Origin: Dichetophora obliterata
Lineage: Eukaryota; Arthropoda; Insecta; Diptera; Sciomyzidae
Reading direction: 5' to 3'
DNA length: 64,000 nucleotides
Assembly (NCBI GenBank): GCA_963920525.1
Contig: OY986437.1
Span: 30,051,063 to 30,115,062 of the forward strand
The notes below the pieces were generated by a model. That model was not told where the DNA came from. It saw only the letters and a list, made by a program, of their open reading frames with translations, and ran no database searches. Positions 45,006-54,591 of the stretch are shown piece after piece. The translations under genes were made by a program, and so were the position numbers. Numbering within the stretch: position 1 is the first letter of the stretch; each line of letters opens with the position of its first letter.

Positions 45006-45185
45006 AACAGCTAATGTAACGTTTAAAATTGGTTGGTGTACATAGCTAAAAGTACGCTTATTACTGCACAAACCACGCTTAGCTATGTACACAAACCCAT
45101 TGTGCAGTTTAGTACAGGTTTGTTCAGCACTAAGCGTATGCTTAGTTATGTACACAAACCAATTTTAATCGTTACAGTAGCTGTT
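45006..45185. mobile_element. 180-bp palindromic MITE
   Basis: The ends AACAGCTAATGTAACGTTTA and the complement of CGTTACAGTAGCTGTT pair over more than 45 bp, through AAAATTGGTTGGTGTACATA. The central part repeats the same TGTACATAGCTAAGCGT phrase in both orientations, so the unit looks like an inverted dimer. It lies 15 bp left of another MITE. Confidence 0.8.
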
Positions 45186-45200
45186 TAACTAAAAATAATA

Positions 45201-45650
45201 AGGGTATTCATGCAAAGTGGCAATCTTATAATTTGAGCAATTAGTTATTTTTATCAGCAGGTTCTATGAACAGCCCTTAAAGTAGCTTGTTCATTTGCAG
45301 CATATTTGTTAGCTGCAATATATTTGCATGTGCTGCATATGTTGCCAATAAGTTTTTAGCTTGTAATTTTCAATTAAATATTTATTACTTTTGCTCCAAT
45401 TCACAAACTCTTACTTCTCTCATTACTTTTTTGCCGGCTTCTGATAAGAAATTAATTAACTTTCGAAAAACGAAATCAGCTGATTGATCATATAAGCTTG
45501 CCACCTCGTTTGCTGACTTAAATCGAAGAACAAATATATCTGGTTTGTGCAAAGGCTTCTCCATAGAAATTTGACAGTTCATTTATAAGGCTGATAAACT
45601 TATACTGTTTTACCAATTATAAGGATATTGCCCATTTGCATGAATACCCT
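45201..45650. mobile_element. MITE, AGGGTATTCATG ends, TA target
   Basis: Terminal inverted repeats AGGGTATTCATGCAAAGTGG (left) and the complement of CCCATTTGCATGAATACCCT (right) extend over roughly 30 bp to a TTATAA motif. TA flanks both ends (45199-45200 and 45651-45652). A truncated sister copy is at 22435-22788. The terminal motif is also shared with the element at 23854. The 450-bp interior is non-coding. Confidence 0.88.
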
Positions 45651-45654
45651 TAAT

Positions 45655-45990
45655 AAAAAAATAAATTGTTCATTTCAACCCTAGAAAGGACTTTGACCGA
45701 GCTTCTATTGATCAAATGTGTTGTGCGTGTTAATAAATGTTTGAACAAAAATGATCGAGAACTGGACCTAAGAACTTAATGCCGACTCCGAACGGCTTAT
45801 GTTCTCAAGAAGCTTTACATGGCAGTTTTTTACTCTCTGAGGTTTGCCATTGTCTGCAGAGAGGTGACGACCAAACAGAAAAATCAATTCAATTGAAAAA
45901 CATTCTGTCTGAGTTGGGAATTGAACCCGGACTACCGCGGTTCTTTAGCTCAGGGGCCACGCACTCTACCCACTAGGCTACGGCCTCCAC
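45655..45990 (-). mobile_element. tRNA-derived SINE, full-length copy
   Basis: On the minus strand it starts GGCCGTAGCCTAGTGGGTAG (A box), has CCGGGTTCAATTCCC (B box) 55-65 bases in, then a body shared with the 54071 copy (GGTCGTCACCTCTCTGCAGA, TTGCCA-type and CCATGTAAAGCTTCTTGAGA segments, AACACGCACAACACA, AAGTCCTT..AGGG) and an AATTTATTTTTTTATTA tail. The uninterrupted length is ~335 bp. It abuts the right end of the TA-target MITE. Transcription would be by RNA polymerase III, with mobilisation borrowed from a LINE. Confidence 0.9.
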
Positions 45991-46019
45991 ATAGCCGCCA
46001 CGCAGCTGTTTAACTGCTC

Positions 46020-46100
46020 TCTCTCTCTTTCTAGAACTTCCGTTACGCATTCACCAGCTTACTCCCGAGTGTCAAGCGTGCGTAAAGAAGTTTTACTTCA
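46020..46100 (+). repeat. Copy of the 42.04-42.11-kb repeat
   Basis: TTCCGTTACGCATTCACCAG and a following CTTACTCCCGAGTGTCAAGC, then GTAAAGAAGTTTTACTTCAA, match 42048-42112 with few changes. It is a dispersed repeat fragment of unknown type between the SINE and the Jockey-like element. Confidence 0.75.
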
Positions 46101-46316
46101 AAAACAGAAAATTTGCAATAGTGATTGAAATATTTATTTGGCGCCATACATCAATGCCTGCCATTAACTTTTTAAAGATTATTTCATATAAATGCTGCCC
46201 GCGGCTACGCCTGATACTTTTTCCAGCATTTTTTTTTTAATTTTAAGTTTATTGTCTATAAACTTTTACAATTTTTTCAGATAAGCAAACAATAAAATTA
46301 AGACTATTAAAATAAA

Positions 46317-47206
46317 TTAATCAGTATAATAAAGATTAAGTGCATACATAAATTCATTTTTAGAGTACGCAAAATCAATACTTATTTCTGAATTCAGTAA
46401 ATTCAACTCACTTAAACATCTATTCATAGGTTCAAACAACAAATAGTTCGATCTACAAAAGTTAATTTTAAAATAATTAAATTTCCTTAAATTTCTATTA
46501 GGAACATTGAAATGAATGATGTCTAGCAAATAGAAATAATCAATATTACCACAAACTATGTCATATAAAAAAGCAAGTGATTGTATTTTTCGTCTCGTTT
46601 GAAATCACTTCAAATTCAATAATAAACAATGAGCGTTATATGATAGTAGTGGTTTAACAAAATTAAATGATCTTAAAGAAAATTTTAAAAATTGTTTTTG
46701 AATACGCTCAATTCTCATGATATGAACCAAGTCATATGGGTTCCATGCATATTCAATACGAGATCTTACAAAAGCCATGAAAAGATTTTTTAACATGTAG
46801 GGATGCGAAAAGCTTGAACAGTTTCTTCTTAAAAATGCATATACTGAATATGAACGCGAAAGTGTGCACGTTAAAGGCTTATTGAAAGAAAAATTTGAGT
46901 CCAAAATATTACCCCTAAATCTTTAATCATATCTACAAATTTAAGTTGAGTATTTCCAATATAATAAAAAGATGAAAAAACTTTGCTAGTTTTAGCAAAA
47001 GAAATGTGATAGCATTTATTAATATTAAGAAATTGTCGATTTCTCAAGCACCAATTATAAACACGATTCAAGTCTAACTGAAGTAGATAGACATCAAAAC
47101 AATTACGAATGGTCTTGAAAACTTTCAAATCATCGTCGTTCAGTAAAAAATTTGAAAAAGAATAACAAGACCCAGTATTCTTCCTTGTAACACGCCCGAA
47201 GTTGCT
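46317..47206 (-). pseudogene. RT C-terminal half of the Jockey/CR1-type element
   Basis: After the piggyBac insertion point the frame resumes with TSGVLQGRILG (normally SGVPQGSxLGP), then DDDLKVFKTIRNCFDVYLLQ, LDLNRVYNWCLRNRQFLNIN, KCYHISFAKTSK and FVDMIKDLGVIF, followed by FMAFVRSRIEYAWNPYD, RIERIQKQFLKFSLRS and DIIHFNVPNRNLR. The YADD box is eroded. Several frames are needed to read it. Confidence 0.85.
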
Positions 47207-47210
47207 TTAA

Positions 47211-49870
47211 CCCTACGGTCCATAACCGGGTACCCGGGTACTTTTTTGAACTTTAAAGTGCTGCTGTTCCTTTATTATTGAAGATATCAACACGAAACTC
47301 CGGATCATCAGAGATTTCGGCTAAACTTAGAGACTAGAAAAAGTTTAGCAAATTTGGTTAAATATATTAACTAAAAAATGAGTTTAATGGTTTTGCATAA
47401 TGGGGTCCATGACCAGGGTACCGGGGTACCTTAGTGCAAATTACCTAATATTTCAAAGAAAAAACGTTTGTTTTATTTTTAATTTGTTTCAAAATGTTTA
47501 TTGATGCGTAAAAAATGAACTGTAATTATTTTTTAGTTAAATTATTTATATTTTATTCATTTTAACTTATTTCTAATATTTGATGTCTTATGTTGAGTCA
47601 TTGTTGAAACATGGAAAACATTTTGATATGGTTTGAGTATGTTGATCGCAAATTGGTTTCTTGCAAACGTTGCAGACTTTTCTCGTCTTTCTTCTCCTGT
47701 TGTCTGGCAAAGAAGCGCACAAATAGCAGCATCCTGTTATTGGCTTCCTGCCATCAGTAGAAGCAGCCGCAGAAGTAGATGGTTGCTCGGTATAGGTTAC
47801 CGTCTCCACTGGTCTTCCCAAAAAGCTCTCAATTGCTGATTTGGTGGAAAAATGGCGTTTTACTTGGCGATTAGCTACTCTTTCTTCTATTATTGGTGCA
47901 TACAAATCTCCAGCAAGTTTACGCAAAAAGCGTTTTCTCCGTGTTATTTGATATGAAACAGTTCTGTTATTATCATAAAATATAGTGTATGCCGCGAAAG
48001 CACTAACATCAAGCATATTGTACAAAAACGACAAAGGCCACCTTTTTGTGTGTCTCTGTGTGGTATACTCCCGTAGCGTCTGGTCCATAACTTCCACGCC
48101 AGCTTTCGTTTTGTTATAAAAATTGATGATTTCTGGTTTGCCGTTTTCTTCTACAGTTGCATCATCATGAGGAGTCGACAACAATATTACGGAATTCGCT
48201 TTCCTCTGTTTGTATGAAACCATAGTCACCTTCTCGTGGAAACCAAATTTGCTTGTCCCAACGGTCGAACTCTTATCGTCTTTCAATTCTGTTGGTATAT
48301 AGGCTTTGTTTCGCCGCAGTGTTCCAACAATGCTGAGTTTGACGGATATCAGCTGCTTTGCCAGTGGCAGCGTCGTAAAAAAATTATCCATGGTGATATT
48401 ACGTCCGCTATTGTGGTATGGCCCAACCAAATCTCTGACTACTCTTTTGCCTACACCGATTTCGCGACCACTGTCTTGTTTGCCAGTATATATTTGGCCA
48501 TGAAGAGGATATACATTTTTAGCATCGCATATCCACCATACCTTGATCCCGTATTTCGCAGGCTTCGATGAAATATACTGGGTAAATTTTGTTATGCCGC
48601 GGTACGGATACAATTGTTCGTCGATTGTTAAATTTTCTGTAGGAACATAATATTTTGCGAGGTTGGCGTTCAATATTATCCAAATATCTCGTATTGGAGC
48701 AGCTTTGTCTGTGCGCTGCCTCTCGTTTCTTGTTCTCGCGTCATCAAAACGTATAAAACGAATAAGATTCCAGAAACGGTTTAATCCCATTGTTGCACGA
48801 AATAGAGGATGAGACAATTGCGTCCATAAGTCCCTTGCATTTTCATCATTGGAATGATTTGCGCCTGCCATTATCAGCATTCCAATGAATGCGTATATTT
48901 CTGCCACTGTCGTATCCTTCCACTTTAATTGACGCTTTGTTGGGTTTGCTGCATTGTAGGCATCATGAGTTGAATTGGCTTTTTTGTTGTTATGACGCAC
49001 GATTATATCGACCATTTCTATTGTAAAATAACTCTTGAAGCATTGAATACCAGTCATACTTTCCGTCATTCGTAATGGACCACTGCGAGTTCTTACGATG
49101 TTGTGACTCCTTATTTGTTGACAAACAGGTGATGTTGGTTGCCATTGAGTACCATCACGTGCAATCATACTTTCTGTTGTGCTTGATGTTGGTGCATTTT
49201 CTTCAACCATATCAGTTTCGCTGTCACTTTCATCTTCAAATACATCTTGCTCAATTTGCATTGGCGTGTCAATAGCGGCTGGAATTTCGTTGTCATTGTC
49301 TTCACTTCCTGAGTCTTGCACTTCTCCCGTAAATACCTCTCCTTCTTCCTCAATTGGCTCTAAAGCGTCGTCATCCACAGTCATATTATCAAGTATAGAC
49401 TCAATATATCTGCTTCTGGCTTCTTCACTCAAACGCATATATTGTCTTTCAGTTAAATATTCTATTTTGCGGTTCATTTTTCTTCAACTTCATTATTCAA
49501 CTGTTCAACTTATACTGACGAAATCATTGAAATGTATTCTTTTTCTACCGTAGCTAAACATTTGCTACCTAAAAACACAAACAAAAAAACACAAAAAATA
49601 CAAACACAACATTTGCTACCTAAAAACACAAACAGAAACATAAAACCAGTTTCTGTTTACTTTTGTGTGCCTTTTAGGTAGAAAATGCCCATAGAAAGCA
49701 ATTTTATCTTACAAACATGAAATTTGTACAGTTGAGATGTAAAAATTAAGCGTTTCTAATATTCTGTGCATATATATATTATTTTACTTGAATATAAACG
49801 AAAAAACTTCACTATTCCGGGTACCCTGGTTATGGACTCTCGTTCGTCCAGGTGTTTATGGACCGTAGGG
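47211..49870 (-). mobile_element. Complete piggyBac transposon
   Basis: The 15-bp terminal repeats CCCTACGGTCCATAA are perfect and flanked by TTAA on both sides (47207-47210 and 49871-49874), the piggyBac signature. Subterminal repeats of a GTCCAT(A/G)ACC-GGGTACC type occur near 47217-47240, again at 47403-47430, and inverted at 49817-49838. One full transposase gene lies inside on the minus strand. Removal of the element rejoins the host RT reading (..FKA / TSGVLQG..), confirming precise insertion. Confidence 0.96.
47588..49477 (-). CDS. PiggyBac transposase, full-length
   Basis: A 629-residue uninterrupted protein of the piggyBac (DDE_Tnp_1_7) family, which excises and inserts at TTAA through hairpin intermediates. 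Residues ~1-110 are acidic and low-complexity, as usual. The RNase H-like core has Asp286 (NLTIDEQLYPYRG) and Asp364 (RNITMDNFFTTLPL), and the third site reads AGVEVMDQ (Glu462, Asp465) where relatives I know have GVDxxDQ, so the third catalytic Asp is Glu. The C-terminus holds a cysteine-rich zinc-binding domain: C583/C584/C587, C602/C605, C610/H613 and C620/C623. Conserved KPAKYGIKVWW and RWPLSFLYNMLDV segments are present. It appears capable of making protein; whether Glu462 supports activity is unknown. Confidence 0.95.
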   Translation of the reverse strand: MNRKIEYLTERQYMRLSEEARSRYIESILDNMTVDDDALEPIEEEGEVFTGEVQDSGSEDNDNEIPAAIDTPMQIEQDVFEDESDSETDMVEENAPTSSTTESMIARDGTQWQPTSPVCQQIRSHNIVRTRSGPLRMTESMTGIQCFKSYFTIEMVDIIVRHNNKKANSTHDAYNAANPTKRQLKWKDTTVAEIYAFIGMLIMAGANHSNDENARDLWTQLSHPLFRATMGLNRFWNLIRFIRFDDARTRNERQRTDKAAPIRDIWIILNANLAKYYVPTENLTIDEQLYPYRGITKFTQYISSKPAKYGIKVWWICDAKNVYPLHGQIYTGKQDSGREIGVGKRVVRDLVGPYHNSGRNITMDNFFTTLPLAKQLISVKLSIVGTLRRNKAYIPTELKDDKSSTVGTSKFGFHEKVTMVSYKQRKANSVILLSTPHDDATVEENGKPEIINFYNKTKAGVEVMDQTLREYTTQRHTKRWPLSFLYNMLDVSAFAAYTIFYDNNRTVSYQITRRKRFLRKLAGDLYAPIIEERVANRQVKRHFSTKSAIESFLGRPVETVTYTEQPSTSAAASTDGRKPITGCCYLCASLPDNRRRKTRKVCNVCKKPICDQHTQTISKCFPCFNNDST

Positions 49871-49874
49871 TTAA

Positions 49875-50780
49875 ATATGAAGGATCTAGCATTTTTCAGC
49901 TCAATAAAGCACAAACGATCGGCCAAATAAGATCTTGTCCAACTCAAAAATTTAGAATGAAAACCGATACATTACAATTTTGCAAACAATAAGCTATGTA
50001 CAATATGTGATACCTTTGAGAAGTCGGTGTATATAGTACAGACTTGAAAACCATCAGTAAATGAAGACAAACAAGAATTTGTAAATACGGCTAAATTCTT
50101 CGTTGTTGAGCGTCCACTAACAAAACCATGCTGTGACGGGGATATAACATTTCTCAAAGCATAATTTAGTTTGACCTTAATAGTATTTTCAAAAAGTTTA
50201 GCCGTATTGGACAGTTTTGATATTGGCCGATAATTTGTGACATAATTTTTACGTCCACTTTTGAAAATTGGTGTTATTGAAGCAATTTTCCAATTTTAAA
50301 TGAAAGTACCAGAGTGCAACGATTTGTTAAAAATCAATAATAGTGGTTTCGCAAGAGAATATGCGCATTTTTTAAAAAATAAATGCAGATATTCCATCAA
50401 TATTTAATTTCATTGAGATATTAATAATCTCTATACCTTCAATAACCTCTTGGCTCTAACAGAGAAAACGCACCTATATTAATAGTGTTATCAACTTCAG
50501 TTACAAATAAAGCATCATGACGATCAAGTTCATTGTCAACTTCGTAATTGAACTTAAAGAATTCGGCAAACAGATGGGCAGAATCCTGAAAATTATTAGA
50601 AATCTTACAATTTAAAGTTAAAATAAAGCTATTATTTTTCGCCTGAACAAAACGCCAAAAAACCTTAGGATTGGATTTGATACTTTGATCGATAGAAAAA
50701 ATATGCTGCTTGTATAAAAAATTGTTCAAAAAATCAAATTCACGCGCAAAATATAAGCATTTGTATTGATGCAAAGCACT
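49875..50780 (-). pseudogene. RT N-terminal half and pre-RT region of the Jockey/CR1-type element
   Basis: Fragments in several frames include VFWRFVQAKNNSF (pre-RT), SPSQHGFVSGRSTTKNLAVF (finger region), QVCTIYTDFSKVSHIV (first catalytic Asp region, normally YTDFSKAFD) and SWTRSYLADRLCFIELKNAR. The order and motifs are those of Jockey/CR1-like ORF2. It continues on the other side of the piggyBac. Confidence 0.82.
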
Positions 50781-51683
50781 TTTCGTATCCTTGTAAAGAT
50801 TATAAAATTAGTTTCTTTAATTTTTCAATCTTTTAAGGCCTTTAGTATACCATGGTAATTTATGTATTTGTTTTAGGCAAGTACGGAATATTTTGTTTAA
50901 GAATACTATTATTGATTGTTTCTATAAAATGAAACAGGCTCCTGTATCTATAGTGGCAAATGAACCTTTCCAATCAAAGATATTGACCAAATAATTAATT
51001 ACATCAAAGTCACACAAATTAAAATTATATTTTATATCAGCACATAGGGCTGCAGGTTTAATAAATTCAAAAAATTCAAATGTCACATCTTGAGGTTCAT
51101 GATGGACGCTTGGAGGCGATATTGGGAATGTGTGGGCGATAATGGAAATTGATAAAAAATTTAACGTTTTCAGTTACAAAAATCAGATCAAGAATCCAAT
51201 AGAGTCTGTTCACGAAATGATTTATCATGAATTAAATTGCGAGCTTTAGATCAAGTAAGTTTTTTAAGAAGGCAACAACAACAACAGCAACAACAGCAAC
51301 AACAACAACTCTGTATAGACAGTCTGTTTCGGAAATCGCTACATTTTCATCTTCAGTAGTCTTTGAGTGATTAAGCTGTGATCAACTCACAGTTTTTTAA
51401 GTTAGTATATGACTGTGCTGATTTTGGAATTCATTCTTTTGAATTGTATGGCTGCTAATCATATGACAACTCGTTAGCTGGGGTTAAGTAGATATCATTT
51501 GACACGAAAGACGAGCTTACATTACAAAGATTAAAATCTCAAAAAATGCAAATATTATTATTGCCACTTAAATTCGAAGCAGTATCAACGACGTTGTTAA
51601 CATGTGCAGCATAGAGTCCCTCAGAACTATTTGGTGGAACGTATGAAACACAGATTAAGAGATCACGTGAAACCCCGCAGATA

Positions 51684-51890
51684 TTAACACAGTTGATCTA
51701 ATACTGTATCCATATCTGATAAGTTAGCTTGAAATAAACGAAACAAGCATCTTACTGCGACAAGTAGACTACCTCTTCTAGAATATTCAGTTTTCAAAGC
51801 ATCTCTATCCTTACGATAGACGACAAAAATATTTGGATCGAAAAATTCCTTATCACGAAATTTATAATTAAGCCACGTTTCAACCAAGAC
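51684..51890 (-). pseudogene. AP-endonuclease fragment of the Jockey/CR1-type element
   Basis: VETWLNYKFRDKEFFDPNIF, followed by VVYRKDRDALKTEYSRRGSL and LVAVR, is the conserved ETWL...VYRxDR region of non-LTR APE-type endonucleases, which nick the target DNA for reverse transcription. Only this middle part of the domain is readable. Confidence 0.8.
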
Positions 51891-52193
51891 AAAGACATCA
51901 TAGTCTCACACAGAGGAAGATACCAAAATACTATCAGCCTTAGATCTCATTCCCGATAAATTATGGTAATAGATTCTAAGCGATCGAAATTTTCGATTCC
52001 TCTATTGGTTTTCCACGAGCATTAGGACAGGTTCGGCCCTGGTGGTTTTTGAAATAGCCAAAAAGGGCGCACCTTAATGTTGGATTGCCATAAAGTTGGT
52101 TTAAAAAGCAAATCAAAATAATTTGGAGATACTCCCAGTTTAACGTTAATATATTTCAAGCTATCTATGTCAACGTCATCTCTTAAGGTAGGA

Positions 52194-52650
52194 TTATAAT
52201 AGACGTAATGTAAAGTAGCGGAATGTTGTCAACTGTCATCGGGACGGGACGTAATGTAAGAAAACGTTGTAGGAATTATAATAGGCAGTAGCCTGGCAGT
52301 TGTTTGTCGTAAAGATTATTGCATGTTCCCGTACAAGTTCAATTAAAACTTTGTCATCCATAGCTGTGGATATATAGAACTATCACCTTAATAACGAAAA
52401 CTCAACAAAAAGCGTAGTTTAACAATATAAAATAGCGCAATAATCGAATCTAACCTCAATTTTTAGTTGCTCTTTGAAGAGACGTAATGTAAAGCAACGT
52501 AGAAATCGAAATTCAACGGATCTTTACGTCCCGTTACATTACGTTACGTTCGATATAATCACTTGTATAAGAAAGTATTGTTTGAAACAATAAGTGAAAG
52601 AACGCACTGCTCAATTGACATTAGACCACATTACGTTACGTCTATTATAA
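52194..52650. mobile_element. MITE with ACGTAATGTAA repeats
   Basis: The ends TTATAATAGACGTAATGT and the complement of ACGTTACGTCTATTATAA pair, and the motif ACGTAATGTAA (or its complement TTACATTACGT) recurs about five times inside (near 52202, 52249, 52494, 52540 and 52627). The repeated motif may be transposase-binding sites. It interrupts the ORF1 remnant of the Jockey/CR1-type element. No target duplication is obvious. Confidence 0.75.
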
Positions 52651-52652
52651 CT

Positions 52653-52860
52653 GGGCCTTTACAAATTTATAGAAATCAATATGTTCTCTTGCAATTTGGG
52701 CATATTTTTGAACATAGAAGATAATATTCTCTTCAATGATAGTTGGTTTGAAAGAGGAAATATGAATAAATTTCTTAGCAGCAACAACATCCAGATCAGT
52801 AACAGCATTGTTTCCAACGACAAGCGCAGGTGAGCAATTTTTTATTTGTTTTGTGTGTTT
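52653..52860 (-). pseudogene. ORF1 C-terminal remnant of the non-LTR element
   Basis: On the minus strand the frame reads ISSFKPTIIEENIIFYVQKY, AQIAREHIDFYKFVKAQL, a pattern resembling the C-terminal 'VSRL.P.T.E.DI..YI....I....I.CYKLV' region of ORF1 proteins from CR1/Jockey-like elements. It is cut by the MITE at its downstream end. The assignment rests on pattern memory. Confidence 0.55.
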
Positions 52861-52864
52861 AAGA

Positions 52865-52956
52865 GCAAATTTCGGCGAGTATCTCACCAATGGCAGCTGT
52901 AATGTTGTCTTCCAGGGATGCAATTGTGGCTGGATTGTCCCTGTACATGAGAGATT
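52865..52956 (-). pseudogene. Mariner-like transposase C-terminal fragment
   Basis: The minus strand reads VKSLMYRDNPATIASLEDNI then TAAIGEILAEIC, close to the VKS.VY.DKPATI.ALE.NI...I.EI pattern common near the C-terminus of mariner-like transposases in insect genomes. Only about 30 residues remain, wedged between the RTE 3' tail and the ORF1 remnant. Confidence 0.6.
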
Positions 52957-52978
52957 TCACGTACTTACTTAGTTGTCG

Positions 52979-53851
52979 CTACAACCGTATGTCGGTCTTG
53001 GCCTCATCTAAGAATGTGTGCCAGCAAGCGAAAGACAGAAGTGGCTGGCAGTTGGAAATTCCAATCTTTGTCAGGTTGTCCTCTACTGCGTCTTTCCAAC
53101 GAATATGCGGTCGTCCTCTTCTGTGTTGACCGCCGCTGTGTACCGAATCGAATGTTTTCTTCACTGGAGGATCGTCTTTCATGCTCTGAACATAACCTAG
53201 CCAGCGAAGCCGCTCGATTTTAATGCGCTTGACTATGTCGATGTCAGCGTACAGCTCATACAGTTCATAATTCCACCGTATTAGGTACTCACCATTGACG
53301 CAGATTGGTCCGTAGATCTTACGAAGAATCTTTCTCTCGAATGCTTCTAAAGTCTTTTCATCTGAACTGCTCAGCGTGCAGGTTTGTGATGCATAAAGTA
53401 GGGCGGGCATGATGAGGGATTTATAGAGCGTGATTTTCGTTCGTCGAGAGAGGGCTCTGCTTCTCAATTGCCTACTGAGCCCAAAGTAACATCTGTTGGC
53501 AAGACCTGTTTTTCGTTTGATCTCAATGCTGATGTCGTTGGTTGAGTTTATGCTGGATCCCAGATAAACGAAGTCCTTCACAACCTCGAAGGAAGTATTG
53601 TCAACTGTAACGTGGGATCCAAGACGCTGGGACTGTTTGTTTGTTGACACCAAGTATTTCGTCTTATCTGCATTCACTGCCAGACCCATTCGACTTGACT
53701 CTCTTTCTAATCTGGAAGATGCTGCACTGACTTCGCGCGTACTATGGCCAATGCTATCGATGTCATCAGCATACGCAAGCAGCATAACTCTCTTGTAGAA
53801 TATTGTGCCACTACGTCTCAGATCAGCAGCTCGGATGATCTTTTCCATCAT
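52979..53851 (-). pseudogene. RTE reverse transcriptase, C-terminal part
   Basis: A 290-residue frame contains the YADD active site in VMLLAYADDIDSIGHS, then NADKTKYLVS, FVYLGSSINSTNDISIEIKR, KTLEAFERKILRKIYGPI, RLRWLGYVQSMKD and RGRPHIRWKDAVEDNL, all standard for RTE/BovB-like ORF2. The ATG is internal: RT coding continues upstream (NIAYKVLSSVLCERLK) in other frames to about 54060. Confidence 0.9.
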
Positions 53852-54235
53852 TAGGTTGAAAAAGTCACACGATAAGGAATCACCTTGTCTGAATCACTCG
53901 TTTAGTAATAAATGGTGGGGAGATGTCCTTCGATGTCGATGGTGGACTTTCCAGGTCTGAAGCCACGCTGATAAGGTCCAATCAGTTCGTTTACAATGAA
54001 TGGGCTTTAATCTTTCACATAAAACGCTTGACAGGACCTTATATGCGATATTAAGAAGGCTTATCCCACGATGGCGACCGTAGCCTAGTGGGTAGAGTGC
54101 GTGGCCCCTAAGCTAAAGAACTGCGGTAGCCTGGGTTCAATTCCAGCTCAGACAGAAAGTTTTTTCAATTGAATTAATTTTTCTGTTCGGTCGTCACCTC
54201 TCTGCAGACAATGGCAAACCTCAGAGAGAAAAAAT

Positions 54236-54461
54236 TGTTGGACTTGATGAGCAGTGTGGTTCAATAAATGTTGAATTATTATTTATAAATCAGGAAAGAA
54301 ATAAAATTTATTTAACAGAACTTATCAAATTACAAAGTCGAATAAATTTAATTAAAATTGAAAAATATCACTACTGAAAAACAGGCAATTCAATCATACG
54401 AATACATTCAAAACAAAGTGTGTTTATTTTAAGGTATTATATGTGATCGCAATATCCAACA
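54236..54461 (-). repeat. 3' LTR of the inverted copia-type element
   Basis: On the minus strand it starts TGTTGGATATTGCGATCACA and ends CATCAAGTCCAACA. It differs from its partner at 56344-56569 by a handful of substitutions (for example GTGTGTTT versus GTATATTT near the U3 side). Confidence 0.93.
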
Positions 54462-54474
54462 CTCCTCCTCGATC
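54462..54474 (-). promoter_or_regulatory. Polypurine tract
   Basis: The minus strand reads GATCGAGGAGGAG immediately before the 3' LTR, the expected position and composition for plus-strand DNA priming. Confidence 0.75.
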
Positions 54475-54591
54475 ACACAATCTTGCATTTCTCACGAAGT
54501 CTTTCATGTTTGACTATTGACAATGGTTTAGTAAGCAAATCAGCAACCATCAAATCTGTCGGGCAGTATTTGCATTGAACGATACCTTTAT

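Larger units (their letters stand above)
46231..52860 (-). mobile_element. Decayed Jockey/CR1-type non-LTR retrotransposon, split by piggyBac and a MITE
   Basis: Minus-strand coding fragments run in the normal order from right to left: ORF1 remnant (52.65-52.86 kb), AP endonuclease (51.7-51.9), RT N-terminal half (49.9-50.8), RT C-terminal half (46.3-47.2). The 3' end has AATAAA followed by a short poly-A (T-run at 46231-46239). Stops and frameshifts are frequent, so it is old. The piggyBac element cut the RT, and a 457-bp MITE cut ORF1. A (CAA)n tract is embedded near 51272-51310. Confidence 0.85.
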
